Below the pieces are notes generated by a model. The model did not search any database, was not told the DNA's origin, and saw only the letters and a program-made list of their open reading frames with translations. A DNA stretch of 64,000 bases from NCBI RefSeq assembly GCF_015223105.1, contig NZ_JADFTZ010000006.1, positions 1 to 64,000 of the forward strand, in the 5' to 3' direction. This document shows positions 45,902-54,619 of this stretch, in pieces (within the stretch, counting starts at the first letter, position 1; each line of letters starts with the position of its first letter). A program made the translations under genes and the position numbers. This DNA comes from Flavobacterium proteolyticum (GTDB lineage: Bacteria; Bacteroidota; Bacteroidia; Flavobacteriales; Flavobacteriaceae).

Positions 45902-47788
45902 ATGAGCAAAATTATTGGAATCGACTTAGGAACAACCAACTCATGTGTGGCTGTAATGGAAGGTGGAGAACCTGTTGTAATTGCAAACGCAGAGGGAAAA
46001 AGAACTACACCATCTGTTATTGCATTTGTAGAAGGTGGAGAAATTAAAGTTGGAGATCCGGCAAAAAGACAAGCAGTAACTAACCCTACAAAAACGATTG
46101 CTTCTGTAAAACGTTTCATGGGGAATAAGTATTCTGAAAGTGCAAAAGAAGCTTCAACAGTAGCTTACAAAGTGGTTAAAGGAGACAACGATACACCTCG
46201 TGTTGATATCGATGGTCGTTTATACACACCACAAGAATTGTCTGCAATGACACTTCAAAAAATGAAAAAAACAGCTGAAGATTATTTAGGTCATTCAGTT
46301 TCTGAAGCAGTTATTACTGTTCCAGCTTACTTTAACGATGCACAACGTCAAGCTACGAAAGAAGCTGGTGAAATTGCTGGTTTAAAAGTAATGCGTATTA
46401 TCAATGAGCCTACAGCAGCAGCTTTAGCTTATGGATTAGACAAACAAGGAAAAGACCAAAAAATCGCAGTTTACGATTTAGGTGGAGGTACTTTTGATAT
46501 TTCTATCTTAGAATTAGGAGACGGAGTTTTCGAAGTATTATCTACAAACGGAGATACACACTTAGGTGGAGATGATTTTGACCAAGTAATTATCGATTGG
46601 TTAGCTAACGATTTTAATGCTGCTGAAGGTGTTGATTTACGTAAAGATCCAATGGCATTACAACGTTTAAAAGAAGCAGCTGAGAAAGCTAAAATTGAAT
46701 TATCAGCTTCTGCTCAAACTGAAATCAACTTACCATACGTTACGGCTACGGCTTCTGGACCAAAACACTTAGTTCAAACGTTAACAAGAGCTAAATTCGA
46801 ACAATTAGCTGAATCTTTAGTAAAACGTTCAATGGAACCAGTTGCTAAAGCGTTAAAAGATGCTGGTTTATCAGTTTCTGATATTGATGAAGTAATTTTA
46901 GTAGGAGGTTCAACTCGTATTCCTGTTATCCAAGAACAAGTAGAGAAATTCTTCAACAAAAAACCATCAAAAGGAGTTAATCCTGATGAAGTAGTAGCAA
47001 TTGGAGCTGCAATTCAAGGTGGAGTTTTAACTGGTGAAGTAAAAGATGTATTGTTATTAGACGTTACACCACTTTCATTAGGTATTGAAACTATGGGAAG
47101 TGTTATGACAAAATTAATTGAGTCTAACACAACTATCCCAACAAGAAAATCTCAAGTTTTCTCAACAGCAGCAGATAACCAACCATCGGTAGAAATCCAT
47201 GTTTTACAAGGAGAAAGACCAATGGCAAATGATAACAAAACAATTGGTCGTTTCCACTTAGATGGTATTCCACCAGCACCAAGAGGAGTTCCTCAAATTG
47301 AAGTTACTTTCGATATTGATGCGAATGGTATCATTAAAGTTTCTGCTACTGATAAAGGAACAGGAAAATCACATGATATTCGTATCGAAGCTTCTTCAGG
47401 ATTAACACCAGAAGAAATCGAGAAAATGAAAAAAGATGCTGAAATGAATGCAGAAGCAGACAAATTAGCTAAAGAAAGAGCAGACAAGTTAAACGAAGCT
47501 GATTCTATGATTTTCCAAACAGAAAAACAATTAGGTGAGTTTGGGGATAAATTATCAGAAGCTAATAAAGGAGCAATCGAAAGTGCTTTAAATGAATTAA
47601 AAGCAGCTTACGAAACTAAAGATGTAGCAACTATCACTCCAGCTTTAGATAAAATCAATGAAGCATGGAAAAATGCATCAGAAGAAATGTACAAAGCACA
47701 AGCTGAAGGTGGCGCTGCACAAGCAGAACCTCAAGCAAATGCTTCAGGAGATCAAACTCAAGATGTAGATTTCGAAGAAGTGAAATAA
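45902..47788 (+). CDS. dnaK: Chaperone protein DnaK (Hsp70)
   Basis: A 628-aa ATP-dependent chaperone. The ATPase domain (about 1-380) opens with [33 protein letters not shown] and [10 protein letters not shown] are the phosphate and adenosine motifs. The substrate-binding beta domain (about 390-505) contains [14 protein letters not shown]. The helical lid ends in a Gly/Ala/Gln-rich tail and DVDFEEVK, the HOP/GrpE-like EEVK end common in bacterial DnaK. dnaJ and grpE are not adjacent. Upstream elements suggest sigma-54 control. Confidence 0.98.
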   Translation: MSKIIGIDLGTTNSCVAVMEGGEPVVIANAEGKRTTPSVIAFVEGGEIKVGDPAKRQAVTNPTKTIASVKRFMGNKYSESAKEASTVAYKVVKGDNDTPRVDIDGRLYTPQELSAMTLQKMKKTAEDYLGHSVSEAVITVPAYFNDAQRQATKEAGEIAGLKVMRIINEPTAAALAYGLDKQGKDQKIAVYDLGGGTFDISILELGDGVFEVLSTNGDTHLGGDDFDQVIIDWLANDFNAAEGVDLRKDPMALQRLKEAAEKAKIELSASAQTEINLPYVTATASGPKHLVQTLTRAKFEQLAESLVKRSMEPVAKALKDAGLSVSDIDEVILVGGSTRIPVIQEQVEKFFNKKPSKGVNPDEVVAIGAAIQGGVLTGEVKDVLLLDVTPLSLGIETMGSVMTKLIESNTTIPTRKSQVFSTAADNQPSVEIHVLQGERPMANDNKTIGRFHLDGIPPAPRGVPQIEVTFDIDANGIIKVSATDKGTGKSHDIRIEASSGLTPEEIEKMKKDAEMNAEADKLAKERADKLNEADSMIFQTEKQLGEFGDKLSEANKGAIESALNELKAAYETKDVATITPALDKINEAWKNASEEMYKAQAEGGAAQAEPQANASGDQTQDVDFEEVK

Positions 47789-47810
47789 TTTTCAAATCGA
47801 AAATAAATTT

Positions 47811-47841
47811 AAAACCGAATCAGCAATGATTCGGTTTTTTT
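47811..47841 (+). terminator. Terminator of dnaK
   Basis: AAAACCGAATCA (47811-47822), loop GCAA, TGATTCGGTTTT (47827-47838), with a T-run. Confidence 0.92.
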
Positions 47842-47907
47842 ATTTCATAAAATTCAATCGTATCTATTTTTTTGTATATTAGGAACTTAATTTAACAACC
47901 TACTATT

Positions 47908-48528
47908 ATGAAAAAACTATTTTTACTTCTTGTTTTATTAGTATCAACTATTGGTTTTGCTCAAAAAGGCAAAGGAAAATCAGCTACAAAAAATGTAGTT
48001 TTAACTACAGTCGATAATATTTCTGCCGAAATTATTTCTGAAAAAACAGGAAAAAGAGTTGTGCTATTTGTTAAAAAAGAAGGAAAAGTAGATACATTAG
48101 AAGTTAAAAAATTAGATAAAGTAGATTTTAAACCAACGAGTTTTACGGTAAAAAGTTTTACAACTCAAGGTAAGAAGTTTTATCATGTCAATTGGAAAGA
48201 AGAAATTAAAGTTGATACCAAATTAAAAAAAGAAAATGGGTTTGTAGCTGAAGACCAAATTTGGGATACCGAAACTAAAACTTTATTATTAGGAAATGTT
48301 CATAAGTCATCACACATTAAAGAAACTATTTTTTTAGATGCTAACAAAACAGCTTCTCATGATGTAGAAAAGAATAGAAGTGAGGGTTTTGAATTTACTC
48401 TTAACCCTGATGGTAGCTTTGTTTTAAAAACAAAAACTCAAAATAGTACATATGTTTATAATACAGCTTCTAGTAAATACGAGATGAAAGGTTCTCCTAA
48501 ATCTACTGGAGCAAAAAAGAAAAAATAA
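47908..48528 (+). CDS. Exported lysine-rich protein of unknown function
   Basis: A 206-aa protein with a signal peptide (MKKLFLLLVLLVSTIGFAQ) and a lysine-rich mature part (KGKGKSATK at the start, TGAKKKK at the end). Middle segments look beta-rich (VDFKPTSFTVKSFTTQGKKF). I recognise no family. It stands alone between dnaK and the nitronate monooxygenase gene. Confidence 0.65.
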   Translation: MKKLFLLLVLLVSTIGFAQKGKGKSATKNVVLTTVDNISAEIISEKTGKRVVLFVKKEGKVDTLEVKKLDKVDFKPTSFTVKSFTTQGKKFYHVNWKEEIKVDTKLKKENGFVAEDQIWDTETKTLLLGNVHKSSHIKETIFLDANKTASHDVEKNRSEGFEFTLNPDGSFVLKTKTQNSTYVYNTASSKYEMKGSPKSTGAKKKK

Positions 48529-48583
48529 TATGCATGCATAGTATTTTATTTTTTCTTATATTTGAAAATAAATTCAAATAAAA

Positions 48584-49534
48584 ATGGAAAAACAATCGTT
48601 GACTTCGCTTTTACAAATTACACATCCTGTAATTATGGCTCCTATGTTTTTGGTATCAAATACTAAAATGGTTATTGAAGGAATGAAAAGTGGTGTTGCA
48701 GGTTGTATTCCGGCGTTGAATTATAGAACTTTAGAAGAATTAAAATCTGCTATTCACGAATTAAAAGCTGCTAAAGTTCCAGGTGGAAGTTTTGGGTTTA
48801 ATTTAATTGTTAACAAATCTAACGTAAAATACAAAGAACAGTTACGTATTTTATGTGAAGAAAAAGTTGATTTCATTCTGACTTCATTAGGTTCTCCTGA
48901 AGAAACTATAAATGAAGCACATAAAGCAGGAATTAAAGTATTTTGTGATGTTACCGATTTAGCTTTCGCTAAAAAAGTAGAAAGTTTAGGAGCCGATGCT
49001 TTAGTCGCAGTAAACAATCAAGCTGGTGGGCATAGAGGAAATATTAGTCCAGAGGAATTAATAAAATCTTTAAACGAAAATACTTCTTTACCTGTAATTT
49101 CTGCAGGTGGAGTAGGAAGTAAGGCTGATTTAGATAAAATGCTAAGCTATGGAGCCGTTGGTGTTTCCGTAGGAAGTCCGTTTATTGCTTCCATTGAATC
49201 GGGTGTTTCTCAAGAATACAAGCAAGCGTGTGTGGATTATGGTGCGAAAGATATCGTAATGACAGAACGTATTTCTGGAACACCATGTACTGTAATCAAT
49301 ACACCTTATGTTCAAAAAGTAGGCACTAAGCAAACTTGGTTAGAAACTTTATTAAATAAAAATAAAAGCCTAAAAAAATGGGTCAAAATGATTCGTTTTT
49401 ACATCGGAATGAAAGCCACAGAAAAAGCGGCAACTCAAGTAACTTATAAAACCGTTTGGGTAGCTGGTCCAAGTATTGAAGATACGAAAGCTATTTTGCC
49501 TGTATCTGAAATTGTATCTAAATTAGTCAAGTAG
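48584..49534 (+). CDS. Nitronate monooxygenase-like FMN enzyme
   Basis: A 316-aa TIM barrel of the nitropropane dioxygenase family. Marks: HPVIMAPMFLVSN near 14, NNQAGGHRGN (FMN and catalytic His region, near 145), ISAGGVGSKADL and the phosphate-binding GAVGVSVGSPF. It may oxidise alkyl nitronates such as propionate-3-nitronate, or act as an enoyl-reductase-like enzyme. Neighbours give no clue. Confidence 0.85.
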   Translation: MEKQSLTSLLQITHPVIMAPMFLVSNTKMVIEGMKSGVAGCIPALNYRTLEELKSAIHELKAAKVPGGSFGFNLIVNKSNVKYKEQLRILCEEKVDFILTSLGSPEETINEAHKAGIKVFCDVTDLAFAKKVESLGADALVAVNNQAGGHRGNISPEELIKSLNENTSLPVISAGGVGSKADLDKMLSYGAVGVSVGSPFIASIESGVSQEYKQACVDYGAKDIVMTERISGTPCTVINTPYVQKVGTKQTWLETLLNKNKSLKKWVKMIRFYIGMKATEKAATQVTYKTVWVAGPSIEDTKAILPVSEIVSKLVK

Positions 49535-49546
49535 TCCATTAATAAC

Positions 49547-49554
49547 TACATTTG
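49547..49554 (+). promoter_or_regulatory. -7 element before a TTG-started small gene
   Basis: TACATTTG. Transcription would begin near 49561, only about 8 nt before the TTG at 49569, so the message would be nearly leaderless. Confidence 0.4.
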
Positions 49555-49568
49555 TAAAAATAATTCAT

Positions 49569-49958
49569 TTGAAAAGAGTTGCTCATTATATCATCACTAC
49601 TTTAACCGTTTTTGTATTCGGTTATTTGTTGTTGCATAGTAATGATACTTTGGCTGTTTCTCAACCCTTAAAAAAGGAATTAACAAAAGAAATTTCTTTA
49701 CATTTTAATCAAGGTAAGATTGATTTTAATCAGGAAGGAATTCAAAAAGAATCCGTTTCATTAAAAACGAATCAAAATTTTTCAGGTTCAAGTGAAATTG
49801 TTAGAAAGCAAATTCCTTCATTTTTATTACCAACCTCTCTAGTTCAATTAGAATTATTCAATAAAAATAGTTTTGAAGTCTTATTCGTTAAAAAGAACTT
49901 TTTAAATCTGTTTTTAAACACATCTAGAATCATTTTTCCGTTTCATTATTTTTGGTAA
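49569..49958 (+). CDS. Small membrane-anchored protein, unknown
   Basis: A 129-aa protein with one N-terminal hydrophobic segment (HYIITTLTVFVFGYLLLH), a polar middle and a hydrophobic, aromatic C-terminus ending FPFHYFW. No family is recognised. There is no in-frame ATG near the start; TTG at 49569 is the only early start. Spacing to a good -7 box supports that it is real, but confidence is modest. Confidence 0.5.
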   Translation: MKRVAHYIITTLTVFVFGYLLLHSNDTLAVSQPLKKELTKEISLHFNQGKIDFNQEGIQKESVSLKTNQNFSGSSEIVRKQIPSFLLPTSLVQLELFNKNSFEVLFVKKNFLNLFLNTSRIIFPFHYFW

Positions 49959-50043
49959 AATTTATTTTAAGTTTCGCGTTAATCCCTTGTAAATAGTATA
50001 CTTGGGAAATTTTATTATACACTTAATTTAAAATAAATTTAAA

Positions 50044-50514
50044 ATGGATATTACCAACACTATTATAGGAATCGTATTTTTTTCATTAATCGTTATTCCA
50101 ATTTTCATTATAAATAATAATGTTAGAAAAAGAAAAAATCAATTATTAAACACGTTAAACGAATTATCGTCCGACAAAAACACGAAGTTTTCAGATACTG
50201 ATTTTTGGACAAATAACTCAGGAATTGGAATTAAAGGAGATGAATTGTGTTTCTTTAGAAATGGAGAAGAGCATTCAATGAAAGAAGTTATCAATGTTAA
50301 AGAAGTTAAGAAATGTTCACTTTTTCAATTTGATAAACATGGAAATACTCCTAAAAACAACCACGAAATCAATAAATTGGCATTACATTTAACATTAAGT
50401 AACCACAAAGAGGTTAATTTGATTTTCTTTCATGCAGATGCGAAAAATTTCATAATCGGAGAAGAATTTAGGATTGCTAAAAAATGGTTAGATATTATTA
50501 CCAGTAAAATCTAA
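50044..50514 (+). CDS. Hypothetical single-span membrane protein
   Basis: A 156-aa protein with one N-terminal membrane helix (NTIIGIVFFSLIVIPIFII) followed by a basic patch (NNVRKRKN), which puts the C-terminal domain in the cytosol. That domain has LNELSSDKNTKFSDTDFW and later a mixed alpha/beta pattern. No family is recognised. It ends at a strong terminator. Confidence 0.65.
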   Translation: MDITNTIIGIVFFSLIVIPIFIINNNVRKRKNQLLNTLNELSSDKNTKFSDTDFWTNNSGIGIKGDELCFFRNGEEHSMKEVINVKEVKKCSLFQFDKHGNTPKNNHEINKLALHLTLSNHKEVNLIFFHADAKNFIIGEEFRIAKKWLDIITSKI

Positions 50515-50518
50515 AAGT

Positions 50519-50547
50519 AAAAAAGCCTCAGAAATGAGGCTTTTTTT
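50519..50547. terminator. Bidirectional terminator
   Basis: AAAAAAGCCTCA (50519-50530), loop GAAA, TGAGGCTTTTTT (50535-50546). T-runs on both strands serve the convergent genes on either side. Confidence 0.92.
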
Positions 50548-50564
50548 ATGAATTTCGAGTAAAA

Positions 50565-51608
50565 TTATTCAGCTGTTATCTCAAAAGTTTTATCCCAATT
50601 TTTACCCGTTACAAAATATGTTTTCGTAGCAGGATTGAACGCAATTCCATTAAACGCATCTAATTCTTGGTGTTGTGTTACTTTGCTCCTTAAATCATGA
50701 CAATTGATTACGTTCTCTACAGCTCCTGTTTTTGGATTAATCACCGCAATAGCATCTTTTTGGTAAATGTTAGCCCATATCTTTCCATTAATCCATTCCA
50801 TTTCATTAACAGCTTCAATTTTAGCGCCGTTCGTGTAAACATTAATATAATCTTCCACTTTAAAGGTTTCAGGATTCAAAATGTAGATTTTTTCAGAGCC
50901 ATCACTCATGTATAATTTCTCACCATCATTGGTAATTCCCCAGCCTTCGGTTTCAAATGAAAACGTTTTTTCTAATTTAAACGTTTTTGCATCGTAGATA
51001 AAACCCGTTTTTTCCTTCCAAGTTAATTGATAAATTTTGTCTTTTAAAACCGTGATTCCTTCACCAAAATATTTGTCTTCTAACTTAATTTGTTCGGTTA
51101 CTTTCCCGGTTTTATAATCCGTTTTTCTTAAAGTTGATTCTTTGTATTGTCCCGTTCCTTCTAATAAAACGCCATTATAAAATTCAAAACCTTGCGTATA
51201 AGCATTGATGTCATGCGGATAGGTATTAACAATTTTATAATTCAAAATCTTTGGCTCAGTACTTGCGTAAATTGAAAATCCAGAAGTGATATCGATATTT
51301 TGTCCTTCAAAATAAACTAATGCTTTAATTGTTTGGTTACCCAATTTCTGATTTTTTAACTCAAAAGGTAATTTCTCATTCCCTTTTACCGAGCCAATTT
51401 TAACTTCGTTAATGTAGTAAACAACAGAATCAATGGTTTTGTTTTCTTTGTTTTGAAGAACCAAATCGATGCTTTCTTCTAACTTAAGAATAGGTTTTAT
51501 CGTAGGATTTTCAATCGAAAATAAATTTTTTAATGCATTTTCATCATCTTTACATGAAGTAGAAATTACACCTAAAACAATGAAAGCGAATAGCTTAACT
51601 TTTAACAT
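50565..51608 (-). CDS. Glutaminyl-peptide cyclotransferase lipoprotein
   Basis: A 347-aa envelope enzyme that cyclises N-terminal glutamine to pyroglutamate. The lipobox is GVISTSC with Cys19. An N-terminal beta domain (about 25-100) precedes a five-bladed propeller of the plant/bacterial QC type (about 110-347): YPHDINAYTQGFEFYNGVL, GTGQYKESTLRK, YFGEGITVL, LYMSDGS and NEMEWINGKIWANIY. The ATG at 51608 is used; an in-frame extension of 48 codons would run through the SRP RNA gene. Pyroglutamate capping of exported proteins is typical in Bacteroidota. Confidence 0.9.
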   Translation of the reverse strand: MLKVKLFAFIVLGVISTSCKDDENALKNLFSIENPTIKPILKLEESIDLVLQNKENKTIDSVVYYINEVKIGSVKGNEKLPFELKNQKLGNQTIKALVYFEGQNIDITSGFSIYASTEPKILNYKIVNTYPHDINAYTQGFEFYNGVLLEGTGQYKESTLRKTDYKTGKVTEQIKLEDKYFGEGITVLKDKIYQLTWKEKTGFIYDAKTFKLEKTFSFETEGWGITNDGEKLYMSDGSEKIYILNPETFKVEDYINVYTNGAKIEAVNEMEWINGKIWANIYQKDAIAVINPKTGAVENVINCHDLRSKVTQHQELDAFNGIAFNPATKTYFVTGKNWDKTFEITAE

Positions 51609-51663
51609 GGTTGAAATATTTAATAACGTAAATATACAATGATTTTTTATACTCACAATTGCC

Positions 51664-51693
51664 TTGCAAAAATATAAAAAGGTTGTATATTTG
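51664..51693 (+). promoter_or_regulatory. Promoter of the SRP RNA gene
   Basis: TTG (51664-51666), 19-bp spacer, TATATTTG (51686-51693): the full Bacteroidota consensus. Transcription would begin near 51698-51700, exactly at the RNA 5' end. Confidence 0.8.
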
Positions 51694-51697
51694 CACC

Positions 51698-51792
51698 GGC
51701 AAGTCCTACACGACCAGCTCCTGCAGACTCCTCCAGGGTGGGAACACAGCAAAGGTATGTGGTTGTAGCGGTGCGATGTAGGTCGCTTGCCA
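51698..51792 (+). ncRNA. ffs: Signal recognition particle RNA, small bacterial type
   Basis: A 95-nt hairpin RNA. GGCAAG at the 5' end pairs with CTTGCC at the 3' end. The conserved apical part reads CCAGGGTGGGAACACAGCA: a GGAA tetraloop closed by GTG/CAC, with the CAGG and AGCA strands of the symmetric loop that binds Ffh. With Ffh it targets nascent membrane proteins. It has its own promoter and a terminator. Confidence 0.9.
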
Positions 51793-51816
51793 TTTTTTAT
51801 TTCTCTTGAATTGTGG

Positions 51817-51838
51817 TCCCGATTGTTCGGGATTTTTT
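51817..51838 (+). terminator. Terminator of the SRP RNA
   Basis: TCCCGA (51817-51822), loop TTGT, TCGGGA (51827-51832), followed by TTTTTT. It lies within an in-frame extension of the next gene, which argues against that extension. Confidence 0.85.
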
Positions 51839-51862
51839 ATTTTTACACCAATTCTAATTCCT

Positions 51863-52861
51863 ATGCAAATATCTTGGCAAATTGTTCGCTTACAACTAAA
51901 AGAAACGTTTTCAATTAGTTATGGAAGTTACTCGTTTAGAGAAGCCTTAATTGTTTCGCTTTCCAATTACGGAAAAATAGGCTTTGGAGAATGCACAGCC
52001 ATTGATTATTACGGAATTAATTTATCCGATTTCACTAAGAAATTAGCCGAAATTCAATCCCAAATCGAAAAACAATCCATAAAGCATCCTTCTGAATTTT
52101 ATGCTTTTTTAGAAAGTTTACAACTGCATTCTTTTTTGCGTTCGGCTTTAGATTGCGCGTATTGGGATTTATTCGGGAAATTGGAAAATAAGAGTTTCTT
52201 AGCATTTAATTCGATTGAAATAAAACAATTACCCGAATCTTCCATCACCATAAGTGTCGCTCCAATAGAAGAACAATTGCAAAAAATCGCAAAATCGGAT
52301 TGGAATAAATTCAAAGTAAAATGGAATCATTACGATGAGAAAGCATTGGATTTATTATTGAATTGCCAAAAAGAAATTGCTTTAGATGCTAACGGAAGTT
52401 TCTCTATTTCCGAATGTCAACAATTGGAAGAAAATCCATCATCAGCTCAATTTACTTATATTGAACAACCGATGAAAATCGGATTTTCAAATTATTCACA
52501 TTTGAATGCTTCCAAATTTGCGAATTGGATGGCCGATGAAGATTGCCAAGAGCAAACTAAACTTTCCGATTTAAAAACACATTATAAAACCATCAATATC
52601 AAATTAGTCAAAACGGGTGGATTAACTCCAGCTTTAGAACTAATTAAAGAAGCACGAGCAAACGAATTCAAAATCATGATAGGTTGCATGACCGAATCTA
52701 CCGTAGGAATTTCTGCTGGAGCGTTTTTGGTTCCGTTAGTGGATTATGTAGATTTAGATGGCGCGAATTTAATTGCTAACGACATCGCTTTTGGAAGCGC
52801 CATCGAAAAAGGAAAAGTATTACTTTCGGAGAAAGTTGGGTTAGGAATTTCCTTGAAATAA
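51863..52861 (+). CDS. Dipeptide (L-Ala-D/L-Glu) epimerase-like enzyme
   Basis: A 332-aa enolase-superfamily enzyme. Acid/base lysines are in KFKVKW and INIKLVKTGG; metal ligands are Asp in ALDANGS, Glu in YIEQPM and Asp in MADEDCQ. The C-terminal GCMTESTVGISAG and the DxD motif in VDLDGANL mark the L-Ala-D/L-Glu epimerase group, which recycles murein peptides; o-succinylbenzoate synthase is less likely. The start ATG is at 51863; upstream in-frame codons cover the SRP RNA terminator. Confidence 0.87.
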   Translation: MQISWQIVRLQLKETFSISYGSYSFREALIVSLSNYGKIGFGECTAIDYYGINLSDFTKKLAEIQSQIEKQSIKHPSEFYAFLESLQLHSFLRSALDCAYWDLFGKLENKSFLAFNSIEIKQLPESSITISVAPIEEQLQKIAKSDWNKFKVKWNHYDEKALDLLLNCQKEIALDANGSFSISECQQLEENPSSAQFTYIEQPMKIGFSNYSHLNASKFANWMADEDCQEQTKLSDLKTHYKTINIKLVKTGGLTPALELIKEARANEFKIMIGCMTESTVGISAGAFLVPLVDYVDLDGANLIANDIAFGSAIEKGKVLLSEKVGLGISLK

Positions 52862-52898
52862 TATAAAGCCGTATTTTCGCACTATAATTCACACTAAA

Positions 52899-53702
52899 AT
52901 GAGTAAAGTAGTATTAATTACAGGTGGTTCATCAGGAATTGGAAAATCAATTGGTGAGTTTTTGCGCCAGAAAGGTTTTGTGGTATATGGCACAAGCCGA
53001 AATCCTGAAAAAATCACGAATTCGATATTTCCATTAGTATCTTTGGATGTTCGTGATAAGCAAAGTATTGTCAATTGTGTTACAGAAGTGATTCAGAAAT
53101 CAGGACGATTGGATATTGTAATTAATAATGCTGGAGTAGGAATTACAGGTCCAATCGAAGAAATTCCAACAGAAGAAATCCGAAATAATTTTGAGACGAA
53201 TTTATTTGGCCCAATTGAAGTAATGAAAGCGGTTTTACCTCAAATGCGTGAGCAAAAATCGGGTTTAATCATCAATATTACCTCGATTGCGGGTTATATG
53301 GGATTGCCTTATCGCGGAATTTACTCGGCTTCAAAAGGCGCATTAGAATTAATTACCGAAGCGTTGCGAATGGAAGTAAAATCATTTGGAATCCAAATTA
53401 CAAATGTAGCTCCAGGCGATTTTGCCACCAATATTGCTGCAGGGCGTTATCATGCTCCAGTTATAAAAGGTTCGGCCTACGAAGTTCCTTATGGAAACAC
53501 CTTAAAAGAGATGGATTCGCACGTTGATAGTGGAAGCAATCCAAACGAAATGGCAGAAGCAATTTTTGCTATCATTCAAACTGATAAACCAAAAGTACAT
53601 TATAAAGTTGGGGCGTTCATGCAAAAGTTTTCTATTGTTTTAAAACGCATTTTACCTGATACAGTGTATGAAAAAATGTTGATGAATCATTATAAGTTGT
53701 AG
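52899..53702 (+). CDS. Short-chain dehydrogenase/reductase
   Basis: A 267-aa classical SDR. The NAD(P)-binding TGGSSGIGKSIG begins at residue 8, NNAGVG follows near 83, and the catalytic Tyr-x-x-x-Lys is YSASK near 147. The Arg after the second strand (TSRNPEK) favours NADP(H). The C-terminal region is longer than in minimal SDRs. Substrate unknown. It begins 37 bp after the epimerase gene. Confidence 0.9.
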   Translation: MSKVVLITGGSSGIGKSIGEFLRQKGFVVYGTSRNPEKITNSIFPLVSLDVRDKQSIVNCVTEVIQKSGRLDIVINNAGVGITGPIEEIPTEEIRNNFETNLFGPIEVMKAVLPQMREQKSGLIINITSIAGYMGLPYRGIYSASKGALELITEALRMEVKSFGIQITNVAPGDFATNIAAGRYHAPVIKGSAYEVPYGNTLKEMDSHVDSGSNPNEMAEAIFAIIQTDKPKVHYKVGAFMQKFSIVLKRILPDTVYEKMLMNHYKL

Positions 53703-53740
53703 ATTGGTGTTGGGTGAAAGGTGATGGGCGATGGGTGTTG
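53703..53740. repeat. Degenerate GATGGGTGTTG repeats
   Basis: Several related words (TTGGTGTTGGGTG, GGTGATGGGCGATGGGTGTTG) directly after the SDR stop. The same motif occurs on the other strand inside pabB at 23381-23410. Probably a dispersed intergenic repeat family. Confidence 0.5.
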
Positions 53741-53860
53741 TCAAGCTGGACTTGTTTCAGCTTCTAATTGTTTTTTGAACTTGCCATTGTCCTTGCCCTT
53801 GAATTTGGAATTTTTTATTCGTACTTTTGTCAACACAATTAATCCTGAGCTTGTCGAAGG
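53740..53860. repeat. Two REP-like words in the fsa upstream region
   Basis: GTCAAGCTGGACTTGTTTCA (53740-53759) and CCTGAGCTTGTCGAAGG (53844-53860) resemble words that recur in intergenic DNA of many Bacteroidota. The second lies in the predicted leader of the fsa transcript. Confidence 0.5.
53799..53829 (+). promoter_or_regulatory. Promoter of the transaldolase-like gene
   Basis: TTG (53799-53801), 20-bp spacer, TACTTTTG (53822-53829). The leader would be about 60 nt and carry the CCTGAGCTTGTCGAAGG word. Confidence 0.6.
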
Positions 53861-53896
53861 ACAAAACAACACACAATACTTTAAAATTTAAAAAAG

Positions 53897-54553
53897 ATGA
53901 AATTTTTTATTGACACAGCTAATTTAGAGCAAATTAAAGAAGCACAAGAATTAGGAATTTTAGATGGCGTTACTACAAACCCATCGTTAATGGCTAAAGA
54001 AGGCATTACAGGAAAAAACAATATCCTAAAACATTACGTAGACATTTGTAACATTGTTGACGGTGATGTAAGTGCAGAAGTAAATGCAATGGATTTAGAA
54101 GGTATGATTAGAGAAGGTGAGGAGTTAGCTGACTTACACGAACAAATCGTTGTAAAATTACCTATGACTAAAGAAGGTGTTAAAGCTTGTAAATATTTCT
54201 CTGATAAAGGAATTAAAACAAATGTTACTTTAGTATTCTCAGCTGGTCAAGCTTTATTAGCGGCTAAAGCTGGTGCTACTTATGTTTCTCCTTTCTTAGG
54301 AAGATTAGATGATATTTCAACTGACGGATTAAATTTAATTGAAGAAATTAGAGATATCTATGATAACTATGGTTTTGAAACGCAAATTTTAGCAGCTTCA
54401 GTGCGTCATACCATGCATGTTGTAAATTGTGCTAAAATTGGTGCAGATGTTATGACAGGACCTTTATCATCAATTACTGGATTATTGAAACATCCATTAA
54501 CAGATATCGGAATTGCTCAGTTTATTGCAGATTACGAAAAAGGAAATAAATAA
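53897..54553 (+). CDS. fsa: Transaldolase / fructose-6-phosphate aldolase
   Basis: A 218-aa TIM barrel of the small transaldolase (MipB/TalC/FSA) family, which start [16 protein letters not shown]. The Schiff-base lysine is Lys87 in VVKLPMT. Other marks are [13 protein letters not shown] and [11 protein letters not shown]. Members with this length act either as transaldolase in the pentose phosphate pathway or as fructose-6-phosphate aldolase; in Bacteroidota transaldolase activity is more likely. Its own promoter and terminator flank it. Confidence 0.92.
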   Translation: MKFFIDTANLEQIKEAQELGILDGVTTNPSLMAKEGITGKNNILKHYVDICNIVDGDVSAEVNAMDLEGMIREGEELADLHEQIVVKLPMTKEGVKACKYFSDKGIKTNVTLVFSAGQALLAAKAGATYVSPFLGRLDDISTDGLNLIEEIRDIYDNYGFETQILAASVRHTMHVVNCAKIGADVMTGPLSSITGLLKHPLTDIGIAQFIADYEKGNK

Positions 54554-54572
54554 TTTCTTAAGTATATAAAAC

Positions 54573-54604
54573 AAAAAAAGCGTTCTGATTAGAACGCTTT
54601 TTTT
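54573..54604. terminator. Bidirectional terminator
   Basis: AAAAAAAGCGTTCT (54573-54586), loop GATT, AGAACGCTTTTTTT (54591-54604): a perfect 14-bp stem between convergent genes. Confidence 0.93.
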
Positions 54605-54619
54605 ATGATATTAATTTTC

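Noticed and set aside
51609..51752. 48-residue N-terminal extension of the glutaminyl cyclase
   Set aside because: It would read through the antisense of the SRP RNA and its promoter; the ATG at 51608 starts a clear lipoprotein signal.
51806..51862. 19-residue N-terminal extension of the dipeptide epimerase
   Set aside because: It would translate the SRP RNA terminator hairpin.
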